From: an uncultured Prevotella sp.
GTDB lineage: Bacteria; Bacteroidota; Bacteroidia; Bacteroidales; Bacteroidaceae
Assembly: GCA_900552675.1 (NCBI GenBank)
Contig: USAI01000005.1
Location: forward strand, 1 to 51,159
Direction of reading: 5' to 3'
DNA length: 51,159 nt
The position numbers were made by a program, and so were the translations under genes. Below the pieces are notes generated by a model. The model was not told the DNA's origin, made no database searches, and saw only the letters and a list, made by a program, of their open reading frames with translations. Of this stretch, positions 32,846 through 40,221 are shown in pieces; positions within the stretch are counted from its first letter, which is position 1; every line of letters starts with the position of its first letter.

Positions 32846-34576
32846 ATGAAACTAAAAGGTTTACTACTTACCGCAGCCGTTGCTGCTTCAGCCAATGTTA
32901 TGGCAACCGATTATTATGTAAAGCCTGGTAATGCCGCTACTGGCAACGACGGCTCGTCATGGGACAAGGCCCTCACCATTTGGGATATCTACCAAAACGA
33001 GGCCGTGGCCAAGAAGAAAGAGGCCGACTCGAAGTATAAGAACGGCGACGTGTTCTTCTTTGCTGGCGGTACCTATTATCCCACCCTCGAGGCTGGCGGT
33101 GTGGCACAGCGCATCTACCGTGGCTACATCTTTGTAGGTGGTTGCGACCCCACACAAGGCCCTGTAACCACATGGCCCACCTATCCATCGGCCACTCCTA
33201 CCATCTTCTCTGGCGACCTTAATGCCGATGGCGTAGCATCGCCTGGCGACGCCCGTTGCTTGGTAAATATGCGTCTGGGCTCGAAGGGCATGAATACAGC
33301 CGACGATCGTTACACCGTGAGCGATGCGTCGCTGAAGCCTCTCACCTTCCACGGCTTCGAGTTTAAGTGTGCCTATAACGAGAGCGAGTGGCCCAGCAGC
33401 GAGGCTGCCGATGCCATGACGGGCTGGGGAGCCTTGAGTGTTGCGCAGGGCTGGCTCGAACTGTATAACTGCGACGTGCACGACACCTATGCTGCCAAAG
33501 CTTCGGGCATGAGCGTGTATGGCTCGCTGTATAACCTGCGCGACTGCCGCTTCTATAACAACCATGCTGTGCAAACGGGTGCCGCCTTGCGTGTAAACAT
33601 TAATACCGACATTCGTTATTCGCGTGGCACTGTTGAACGTTGCGCCTTCTATAACAATACTCTCGACGACCGCCACGGCGCTGCCATAGCTCTTACCGCT
33701 GGCGAGATGTATATCATTAACAGTACCGTGTCGGGCAACACCTCTTATGCCGAAGGCGGTGGCGTAGTGGCCAATGGCGACAAGAACGCTACACGTAAGC
33801 TGCATATCATTTGCTCTACCATTGCGGGCAACACCTGTACCGCCGACCCCACCGAGCTGTATAAGACCGATGCCGAGACGGGCGAGGTTACCAATCCTGG
33901 TTCGCTGGTAGGTACCGACCTACGCATTGCTGCCGATGCCAACTTTAATATGTACAACTCGATTGTTGTAGGACGTACCGACGATGGCACCGTGGCTTAT
34001 GCACCTATCGTGATGAAAGACGCTGCTAAGGGCGAGGCAGCACCTTTGTTTGAACCGCGTTGCGAGTTTGAAAACTTCAACATTACGGGTTCATGCCTCC
34101 CATTGATTGAAGCCGATAAGTGGAGCTACATTAAGAAGGGAACCACCAACTCGATGCAGGCTGCTAACACCTTTGCCGCACTCTTTGGCGAGCAAGATAT
34201 TAACGCCAGCGCTGATAAGGTGCTCGTGCCCAACAAGACTTATATCGAGGGCTTGGCTGCACAAGAGTTTTATCCTCCTTATGTAGCCGATGTAAACACC
34301 TATGCTGCACAGTTGGCCACCGAGCCTCTGTTTGTCACCACAGGCTATCAGGCACCCGACCTCACTGTCGATCAGACGGGTGCCAAGCGTAACGCCAACG
34401 ACGATGCCGACTACTGCCCTGGCGCTTTCGATGCTTTTGCTAATACCACTGGCATTGTTGGTGTGCAGGCTCTGAAGCCCGCTGCACAGAAGTATATGTA
34501 TAACCTTCAGGGCCAGCGCGTAAACGACGCCTACCGTGGCATCGTTATCGTGAATGGTAAGAAGGTAGTGAAGTAG
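32846..34576 (+). CDS. Secreted right-handed beta-helix protein with sorting-like tail
   Basis: This 576-residue protein has a signal peptide (M-K-L-K-G-L-L-L-T-A-A ... V-M-A) and an N-terminal segment Y-Y-V-K-P-G ... G-S-S-W-D-K-A typical of the first turn of parallel beta-helix proteins. Repeated strands such as C-R-F-Y-N-N, C-A-F-Y-N-N-T, I-N-S-T-V-S-G-N-T and I-C-S-T-I-A-G-N-T (about 230-335) form the helix, as in polymorphic-membrane-protein-like or pectate-lyase-like folds. No lyase catalytic arrangement can be identified. The last 25 residues (Y-N-L-Q-G-Q-R-V ... G-K-K-V-V-K) are almost identical to the end of the EEP fusion at 34761-37181. It probably binds or processes glycan at the surface. 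Confidence 0.8.
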   Translation: MKLKGLLLTAAVAASANVMATDYYVKPGNAATGNDGSSWDKALTIWDIYQNEAVAKKKEADSKYKNGDVFFFAGGTYYPTLEAGGVAQRIYRGYIFVGGCDPTQGPVTTWPTYPSATPTIFSGDLNADGVASPGDARCLVNMRLGSKGMNTADDRYTVSDASLKPLTFHGFEFKCAYNESEWPSSEAADAMTGWGALSVAQGWLELYNCDVHDTYAAKASGMSVYGSLYNLRDCRFYNNHAVQTGAALRVNINTDIRYSRGTVERCAFYNNTLDDRHGAAIALTAGEMYIINSTVSGNTSYAEGGGVVANGDKNATRKLHIICSTIAGNTCTADPTELYKTDAETGEVTNPGSLVGTDLRIAADANFNMYNSIVVGRTDDGTVAYAPIVMKDAAKGEAAPLFEPRCEFENFNITGSCLPLIEADKWSYIKKGTTNSMQAANTFAALFGEQDINASADKVLVPNKTYIEGLAAQEFYPPYVADVNTYAAQLATEPLFVTTGYQAPDLTVDQTGAKRNANDDADYCPGAFDAFANTTGIVGVQALKPAAQKYMYNLQGQRVNDAYRGIVIVNGKKVVK

Positions 34577-34760
34577 ATTTGTTTAGTTGACGAGCGGACG
34601 AGGCACGAGTAAACAAGGAGATTACCTTTGCTAATCTTTGTTGGGTAATCTCCTTGATACAACAAATCTGCTTGTCCGCTCGTCAACTAACAGCTTGTCC
34701 GCTCATCAACTAACAGCTTGTCAACTCGTCAACTTGTCAACTCGTCAACTAAAAAATCCC
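34577..34760. repeat. Nested inverted repeat plus octamer array
   Basis: Outer arms TAGTTGACGAGCGGAC (34584-34599) and its exact complement (34674-34689) enclose inner arms AAGGAGATTACC (34615-34626) and its exact complement (34644-34655). After them come units TTGTCCGC-TCGTCAAC-TAACAGC (34672-), a variant (34695-) and four octamers TTGTCAAC/TCGTCAAC at 34718-34749, ending 11 bp before the next start codon. It may attenuate transcription between the two beta-helix genes. No separate promoter is seen. Confidence 0.85.
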
Positions 34761-37181
34761 ATGTTTCGGAATAAACTATTCTTCGCACTACAAGTGCTGT
34801 TCTGCCAACTGTTTGCTGCCGTTGCCTTGGCGCAAACCACCACTTTAAACGTTGGAACCTATAACATACGCTGCCCCAGCAATGGCGATACGGGTGAGCG
34901 CGATTGGAGCCAACGTCGTGACGCCGTGGTGCAGACCCTCAAAGATAATGCCTACGACATAGTGGGCTTAAACGAATGTCATGGTGGCGCCATACTGTCT
35001 TACATCGAGCAGCAGCTTACCGATTATACAGTGGTGAAGTATAGCGACCAAAAGAGTCCTGGCACCACCGCCGAAAATTTTAACCCCATCTTCTTTCGCG
35101 CCAGCAAGTTTGAACTGCTCGACGATGGCGTCTTTTATCTCGCCACCGACCTTACACGTCCTACCATTAGTTGGGATAACAATATAAACAACATACGCTT
35201 TACCGTGTGGGCCAAGCTGCGCATAAAAGCTACCGATGAGATTTTTTATTTCTTCGAGACACATCTCGACCATGAGGGCGACGACTCGCGCAACGAGCAG
35301 GCTCGCATCAATATGCAGCAGGTGCGCACCATTGCGGGCAGCTACCCCGTAGTGTTGTGTGGCGACCACAACTCGAGCAAGACACGCATACCCTTCTATC
35401 AGATGATGGGCAGCTATATGCTCGATGCTCGCACCGCCGCTACCACTACCGAAGGCATTGAGAAGGGCGACGGCACATTGTCGAAACATAAGGTCAACGG
35501 TAAAGACTTTTGGGACCCCGACTATCACACCAGCACCCGTCTCGACTATATATGGGTGCGTGGCGCTAACGTGTCGTTCTATAAAACCATTAACAGCACC
35601 TACGGCCGTAAGCAAACGCCCAGCGACCATTTTGCCATCAAGGCCACCATCACGCTGAACGCTTACACCCCTAACCATACACACCGCCTGACGGCTGATG
35701 ACAACATTGCTGAGGCTATTGCCAATGCCCAGGCTGGCGATACCCTCCTGGTACAGACTGGCCGTCTGGCGTTGCCAGGGTCGGGCAAGACGGCTACGTT
35801 GAAGATCAACAAGTCGCTCACCATCAAGGGTGGCTACAATGCCGACTTTAGCGTACAAACAGGTTATACTGAGCTGTGTGGCGATGTAAACCACCTTATC
35901 ACCGTAAGCCAAAACTGTGCCCTCGAGCTGTCACACTTCGACCTACATGGCGGCAATGCCCCTCAGGGTGGCGCTACGGCTCAGGGTGGCGCTATTTATA
36001 GCACGGGATCGATGGTTCATCTTGACCACTGTTTGGTGCACGACAATACAGCCTACAGCAATGGTGGTGGTGTGTATTGTTCGGGCCAAATAAACGTTAG
36101 CCACTGTCAGTTTTATAACAATACCTCGCTGTATGGCTCGGGCGGAGCACTTTATACACCCGCCAACACCCGCGAACTGGTTTGGCGCTACTCGGTGCGC
36201 AACAGCCTCTTCTATAACAATAAGGCCACCATGGGCGCTGCCTGCTATATAGGCGCGTTTTCACAACTGCACGTTAGCGCTTGCGCCTTCTACCACAATA
36301 CAGCCACCACAGCGGGCACCTTCTATGCCAGCCGCACAAAGTATGATAGCAAGGTGTGCTTCGTAAACAACACCTTTGCCAATAACACGCTTACGGCCAC
36401 CGCCGTGGCGGGCTTGCCTGCCAGCAACCGTGGTGGTTCGGCCATCTGGCTCACCCTTAATGGCGAAGGTACATCGGTAGCACTGGTTAACAACACCATT
36501 GTGGGCAACCAAGCCTCGTGCCTGGCCGATGGCGCTACGCCTGCCGACTTTTGTGGCGCTGCCGTACAGGTGAGCACCGATGCCACCGTGCGCCTCTACA
36601 ATAATATTATTGCGGGCAATGGTTCAAACGCCTCAACGGGTGGCGATGTGTATCTTACCAACCTTGTGCATGTTGACACGCAGCGCAACGTTTACACGAC
36701 GGCCGATAATTGCCACATGAACTTTTCTGACAACGACCTCTTTATGTCAACTCGTGCCTCGGCCCTCAGCGCCCTTGCCACCCTGCTTAATGGCGAGGTG
36801 GTTGATGATAAGTTTGTAGTCAACGTTACCGACGATTCGGGCACATGCATTGTGGCCGTAAAGAGCCTCGCGTTTGGCACAAAAACCATTAACGATGTGC
36901 CTGCCGACAACTATAACGAGAGTCGATTTAAAGGCGATGTTGACGACGATGCCGATTTCAAGTCGGCCCTTACCACCGACCAGCGTGGTGCCCTTCGCAA
37001 TAGCAGTGGGGCGGGTGTGCGCGGTGCCTACGAGTATGGTGCCGTAACGGCCATCAGCGCGCCCACCGTGGTGCCTACCGCTCGTCCTACTGATAACATA
37101 GCATATAACTTGCAAGGCCAGCGTGTGAGCGACAGCTATCGCGGCATTGTGATAGTGAATGGCAAGAAGTTTTTAAGATAA
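34761..37181 (+). CDS. Secreted EEP-fold enzyme fused to a beta-helix, with sorting-like tail
   Basis: This 806-residue protein begins at 34761 with a signal peptide (M-F-R-N-K-L-F-F-A-L ... A-L-A-Q); a longer frame to 34638 merely translates the octamer repeats. The EEP domain (about 22-310) has T-Y-N-I-R near 30, G-L-N-E near 71, E-T-H-L-D-H near 170, G-D-H-N-S near 203, R-L-D-Y-I-W near 262 and S-D-H-F near 290, all catalytic positions intact. A parallel beta-helix follows (about 325-720: repeated C-L-V-H-D-N-T, C-Q-F-Y-N-N-T, C-A-F-Y-H-N-T, V-N-N-T-I-V-G-N). The tail Y-N-L-Q-G-Q-R-V ... G-K-K-F-L-R ends it. The helix may bind a polymer whose phosphodiester or phosphate groups the EEP domain removes; this is inference. 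Confidence 0.85.
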   Translation: MFRNKLFFALQVLFCQLFAAVALAQTTTLNVGTYNIRCPSNGDTGERDWSQRRDAVVQTLKDNAYDIVGLNECHGGAILSYIEQQLTDYTVVKYSDQKSPGTTAENFNPIFFRASKFELLDDGVFYLATDLTRPTISWDNNINNIRFTVWAKLRIKATDEIFYFFETHLDHEGDDSRNEQARINMQQVRTIAGSYPVVLCGDHNSSKTRIPFYQMMGSYMLDARTAATTTEGIEKGDGTLSKHKVNGKDFWDPDYHTSTRLDYIWVRGANVSFYKTINSTYGRKQTPSDHFAIKATITLNAYTPNHTHRLTADDNIAEAIANAQAGDTLLVQTGRLALPGSGKTATLKINKSLTIKGGYNADFSVQTGYTELCGDVNHLITVSQNCALELSHFDLHGGNAPQGGATAQGGAIYSTGSMVHLDHCLVHDNTAYSNGGGVYCSGQINVSHCQFYNNTSLYGSGGALYTPANTRELVWRYSVRNSLFYNNKATMGAACYIGAFSQLHVSACAFYHNTATTAGTFYASRTKYDSKVCFVNNTFANNTLTATAVAGLPASNRGGSAIWLTLNGEGTSVALVNNTIVGNQASCLADGATPADFCGAAVQVSTDATVRLYNNIIAGNGSNASTGGDVYLTNLVHVDTQRNVYTTADNCHMNFSDNDLFMSTRASALSALATLLNGEVVDDKFVVNVTDDSGTCIVAVKSLAFGTKTINDVPADNYNESRFKGDVDDDADFKSALTTDQRGALRNSSGAGVRGAYEYGAVTAISAPTVVPTARPTDNIAYNLQGQRVSDSYRGIVIVNGKKFLR

Positions 37182-37209
37182 AAATACGAACCAACAAAAC
37201 AATATTAAC

Positions 37210-39948
37210 ATGAAATTGACACGTTTCTTTACAAAGCTTATGGCACTGTGTGCTGTCTTTGCACTGGGTGGCCTCTTCAACATGGCTCGGGCCAATGAAG
37301 CCGACACCCCCACCGAACCTACCGACGACACTGTGCGCGTGCTGTGCATAGGCAATTCGTTCACGGTCGATGCCGTAGAAGATTATCTTTCGCCCATCCT
37401 CCGCTCGGTGGGTAAGAAGGTTATCTTGGGCTACCCCTATAAGGGTGGCACCACCCTTGAGATGCACATGGGGTATATTAATGCCAAGAACCCCATCTAC
37501 AATTATCGAAAGATTGATGCCGAGGGAGCCTATACGGCACAGGCTAATACCACCTTCGATGTAGGATTGAAAGATGAGGCGTGGGACTATGTGGTTATTC
37601 AAACCGACCACAACTATAGCGGCGTGTATAGCCACTATTTTCCGTTTCTTACCGACCTTATGAACTATGTGAAAACCAATGGTAAGAACCACAATCCAAA
37701 GTTTTTCTTGTATATGACTTGGGCTTACGATGCCTCGTCTACCTATAAAGATTTTCCTCTTTATAACAACGACCAGATGACGATGTATAACGCCATCATC
37801 GACTGTGCCTACCGCGCTGCTGAACAGGCTGGCATCAGCACCGTAGTGCCCGCTGGCACCGCTGTACAGAACGCTCGCACCACCTATCTGGGGCAGAACA
37901 TGAACCGCGATGGTTATCACATGAACTTTGAGTATGGCCGCTACCTCGTGGGTTTAACCTATGCTGCTGTAGTGTTTGGGGTCGACCCACAAACCGTTAC
38001 CTATCATCCCTCAACCATTAGCGATAATCTGGCACAGTTGTGTCGCGACGCTGTAACGGCAGCCTTGGCTAAGCCGAAGGAAATAACCTCGCTCAGCGAT
38101 AAGTGGGGCGTAAACCCCGATGTGGTGAACCAGCCTTTGGCGCGCAAGGTAAGCATCAGCCTTGAAACCGAGAAGGCAGATGAGATGATGGGCTCGAAAT
38201 GGAACTTTATTAATGCCACCGACCCGATGGCGGTGACTGAAAACCTGATTGATGATGCCTTTGTTCCCACTGCCGTAAGGGTGAGTGTGAACAAGGCGTT
38301 CAGCGCCACCGAGCCAGGCTCGTTGTTGCTCACAGGGCTGTATCACGGTCAAACCTACGACATCACACTGTCGTATCTCAACGCTGGCCAGCCTGCTACC
38401 ATTGTGCAGCACGCCATTGCTCCTGACGTTAACGGCCGTGTGTATGTTGATGCCGAGACGGCCAGCGCACAGGGCGACGGCATTGACGGCCTCTACGCCA
38501 TCGAGATACAGCCCAGCTTGCAATATACGGATGCCGACGGACAAACCGCTACCCTCGACCCCACAGTAGGCATACCCGAGCGCATTGCTCCGGGCACCCC
38601 TTGGGATGGCACCGCTACCTCTGAACCCGCGATGGGGTCGGGCAACTGCTATGTGATTAATGCTGCTGCCGAACTGGCTTGGGTGGCCAATATTTCAAAC
38701 CAAGGCATCACGGCGGCCAACATGCTCATCACGCAAGATATTGACCTGGGCGGACATAAATGGACACCCATTGGTAAGGCTAAATATTATAACGGAAGCA
38801 TCAAGGGCCAAGGCCACACCATTAGTGGCTTGTATCTTGAGCCTGCCGCTGCCGACGCTGTCAGTGGCTTTATTGGTCAAACGAATGGCGCGGGCACCAT
38901 CAGCGACCTAAACCTTGAGGGGAAAATGGTGGTGAAGAAGTTGCCCACGGCAAAAAATGCCGACTATGGTTCGTTCATAGGTCTGGCCAATGCTCTGAAA
39001 GCACTTAGCAACTGCCATACAAAGGTTGACATTGAGGGCGAGGGTGGATGTGGCATCTATCAGGGCGGACTCATTGGCCGTATGAAGGCCACTCGCGTAG
39101 AGGGCTGCTCGTATGATGGCACCATGACTATTGGCGCCACCAACACTAAGACCAAGGGCTATGGCGCTTTGGTAGGCACGGCAAATAGTGGGGTAGAGGG
39201 TGCTGTAGGCAGCATTGAAAACTGCTGGATGACGGGCACGGTGAAGAACACCTCGTCGGCCTCATGCACCTATGGTGCGGCTATCATTGGTTATGCTAAC
39301 CTGTCGAAAGGTGTGCTCACCATTAAAAACAATTATGTAAGTGGGCAGCTGCTATGCACGGGTGCTCAGCCCACCAACTATGCTGTGGTTTCGGCAAAGT
39401 CGGCGGGCGTGAAAACACACACCATTCTCGGCACCAACTATGCCGTAAACACTTTGCCTAAAGATAAAAACGCCACACAGGTTAGTGAAAACGATGTACA
39501 CAGCGGTATGTTGTGCTATCTGCTGAACCTTGACCAAGAGAAGGCCGTGTTCGGACAAAACCTTTCAGTGGCCGACAGCCACCCCGTGCTGCTGGTTGAG
39601 GGACAGAACGTGCAGCGTGTCGACTTTTATGTTGATGCCGTGCAGTATGCTACCACTTTTAACAACGGAACACTGGTGCTGCCTGCCAATAATCCTTCGA
39701 AAGAAGGTATGCAGTTTGATGGCTGGTTTGACGCTGCCGAGGGCGGCAATGCCTTCACCGCTGGCGCCACCATAGGCCCCAATGCTTCGTTATACGCCCA
39801 TTTCAGCGTGCCATCAGGCATCCATCATGCTGAGGCCGAGGTAAGCCTACAGCCCCTTCGCTACTACACTTTAGACGGCCGCGTAGCCCCCACCACCTTT
39901 CGTGGCATTGTGGTAACTGAAAAGGGCAAAAAGGTGATTAAAAAATAA
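37210..39948 (+). CDS. Secreted DUF4886/SGNH-like protein with GLUG and InlB-type repeats
   Basis: This 912-residue exoprotein has a signal peptide to about residue 29. Domain 1 (about 37-260) fits DUF4886, an SGNH-hydrolase-like fold: block I L-C-I-G-N-S-F-T with the putative nucleophile Ser near 49, and D-G-Y-H-M-N near 236-241 with the candidate catalytic His. Domain 2 (about 480-740) has GLUG-type repeats (E-L-A-W-V-A-N-I ... I-S-G-L-Y ... V-S-G-F-I-G-Q ... L-I-G-R-M). Domain 3 (about 800-865) resembles an InlB B-repeat (F-D-G-W-F-D). It ends in Y-Y-T-L-D-G-R-V ... G-K-K-V-I-K-K. Likely a surface esterase or deacylase working with the SusC/D locus. It is 28 bp after the EEP fusion and ends the locus. 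Confidence 0.82.
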   Translation: MKLTRFFTKLMALCAVFALGGLFNMARANEADTPTEPTDDTVRVLCIGNSFTVDAVEDYLSPILRSVGKKVILGYPYKGGTTLEMHMGYINAKNPIYNYRKIDAEGAYTAQANTTFDVGLKDEAWDYVVIQTDHNYSGVYSHYFPFLTDLMNYVKTNGKNHNPKFFLYMTWAYDASSTYKDFPLYNNDQMTMYNAIIDCAYRAAEQAGISTVVPAGTAVQNARTTYLGQNMNRDGYHMNFEYGRYLVGLTYAAVVFGVDPQTVTYHPSTISDNLAQLCRDAVTAALAKPKEITSLSDKWGVNPDVVNQPLARKVSISLETEKADEMMGSKWNFINATDPMAVTENLIDDAFVPTAVRVSVNKAFSATEPGSLLLTGLYHGQTYDITLSYLNAGQPATIVQHAIAPDVNGRVYVDAETASAQGDGIDGLYAIEIQPSLQYTDADGQTATLDPTVGIPERIAPGTPWDGTATSEPAMGSGNCYVINAAAELAWVANISNQGITAANMLITQDIDLGGHKWTPIGKAKYYNGSIKGQGHTISGLYLEPAAADAVSGFIGQTNGAGTISDLNLEGKMVVKKLPTAKNADYGSFIGLANALKALSNCHTKVDIEGEGGCGIYQGGLIGRMKATRVEGCSYDGTMTIGATNTKTKGYGALVGTANSGVEGAVGSIENCWMTGTVKNTSSASCTYGAAIIGYANLSKGVLTIKNNYVSGQLLCTGAQPTNYAVVSAKSAGVKTHTILGTNYAVNTLPKDKNATQVSENDVHSGMLCYLLNLDQEKAVFGQNLSVADSHPVLLVEGQNVQRVDFYVDAVQYATTFNNGTLVLPANNPSKEGMQFDGWFDAAEGGNAFTAGATIGPNASLYAHFSVPSGIHHAEAEVSLQPLRYYTLDGRVAPTTFRGIVVTEKGKKVIKK

Positions 39949-40024
39949 GAAACTTATTAAGAAATAATCGGATAGAAGGCCGATAAGGCCACGAGGTTAT
40001 GAAACCTCTATCTGTATAACGAGG

Positions 40025-40191
40025 GTGTGTCAAAATAGAAGTTAAAAGAAGTTTGGGCTTCGCCCGAAGTTAACAGAAGTTAGCGGACATATGTATAAAT
40101 TGCTGAAAATAAAGCATTTGTCTGTTAACTTCCATCCATCGTAGATGGATTAACTTCTTCTTAACTTCCTCTAACTCCTATTTTGACACAC
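40025..40191. repeat. Palindromic intergenic element with terminal inverted repeats, family A copy 2
   Basis: Perfect 14-bp terminal inverted repeats GTGTGTCAAAATAG (40025-40038) and CTATTTTGACACAC (40178-40191) bound the element. Inside are GAAGTTA-type units, a hairpin GGGC-TTC-GCCC (40055-40065), CGGACATATG (40084-40093), and TGTCTGTTAACTTC (40119-40132), then CCATC-GTA-GATGG (about 40134-40149) and TTAACTTC units. It lies between the convergent SGNH-like and valS genes. A TTGTCTAC/TCGTCAAC octamer pair follows at 40202-40217. There is no open frame. Confidence 0.85.
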
Positions 40192-40221
40192 ACTCGTCTC
40201 CTTGTCTACTCGTCAACTATC

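Noticed and set aside
34638..34760. N-terminal extension of the EEP/beta-helix protein
   Set aside because: The extra 41 residues are only a translation of the octamer repeats; the signal peptide begins at 34761.
40025..40191. Insertion sequence
   Set aside because: Terminal inverted repeats exist but there is no transposase reading frame, and no clear target duplication was found.
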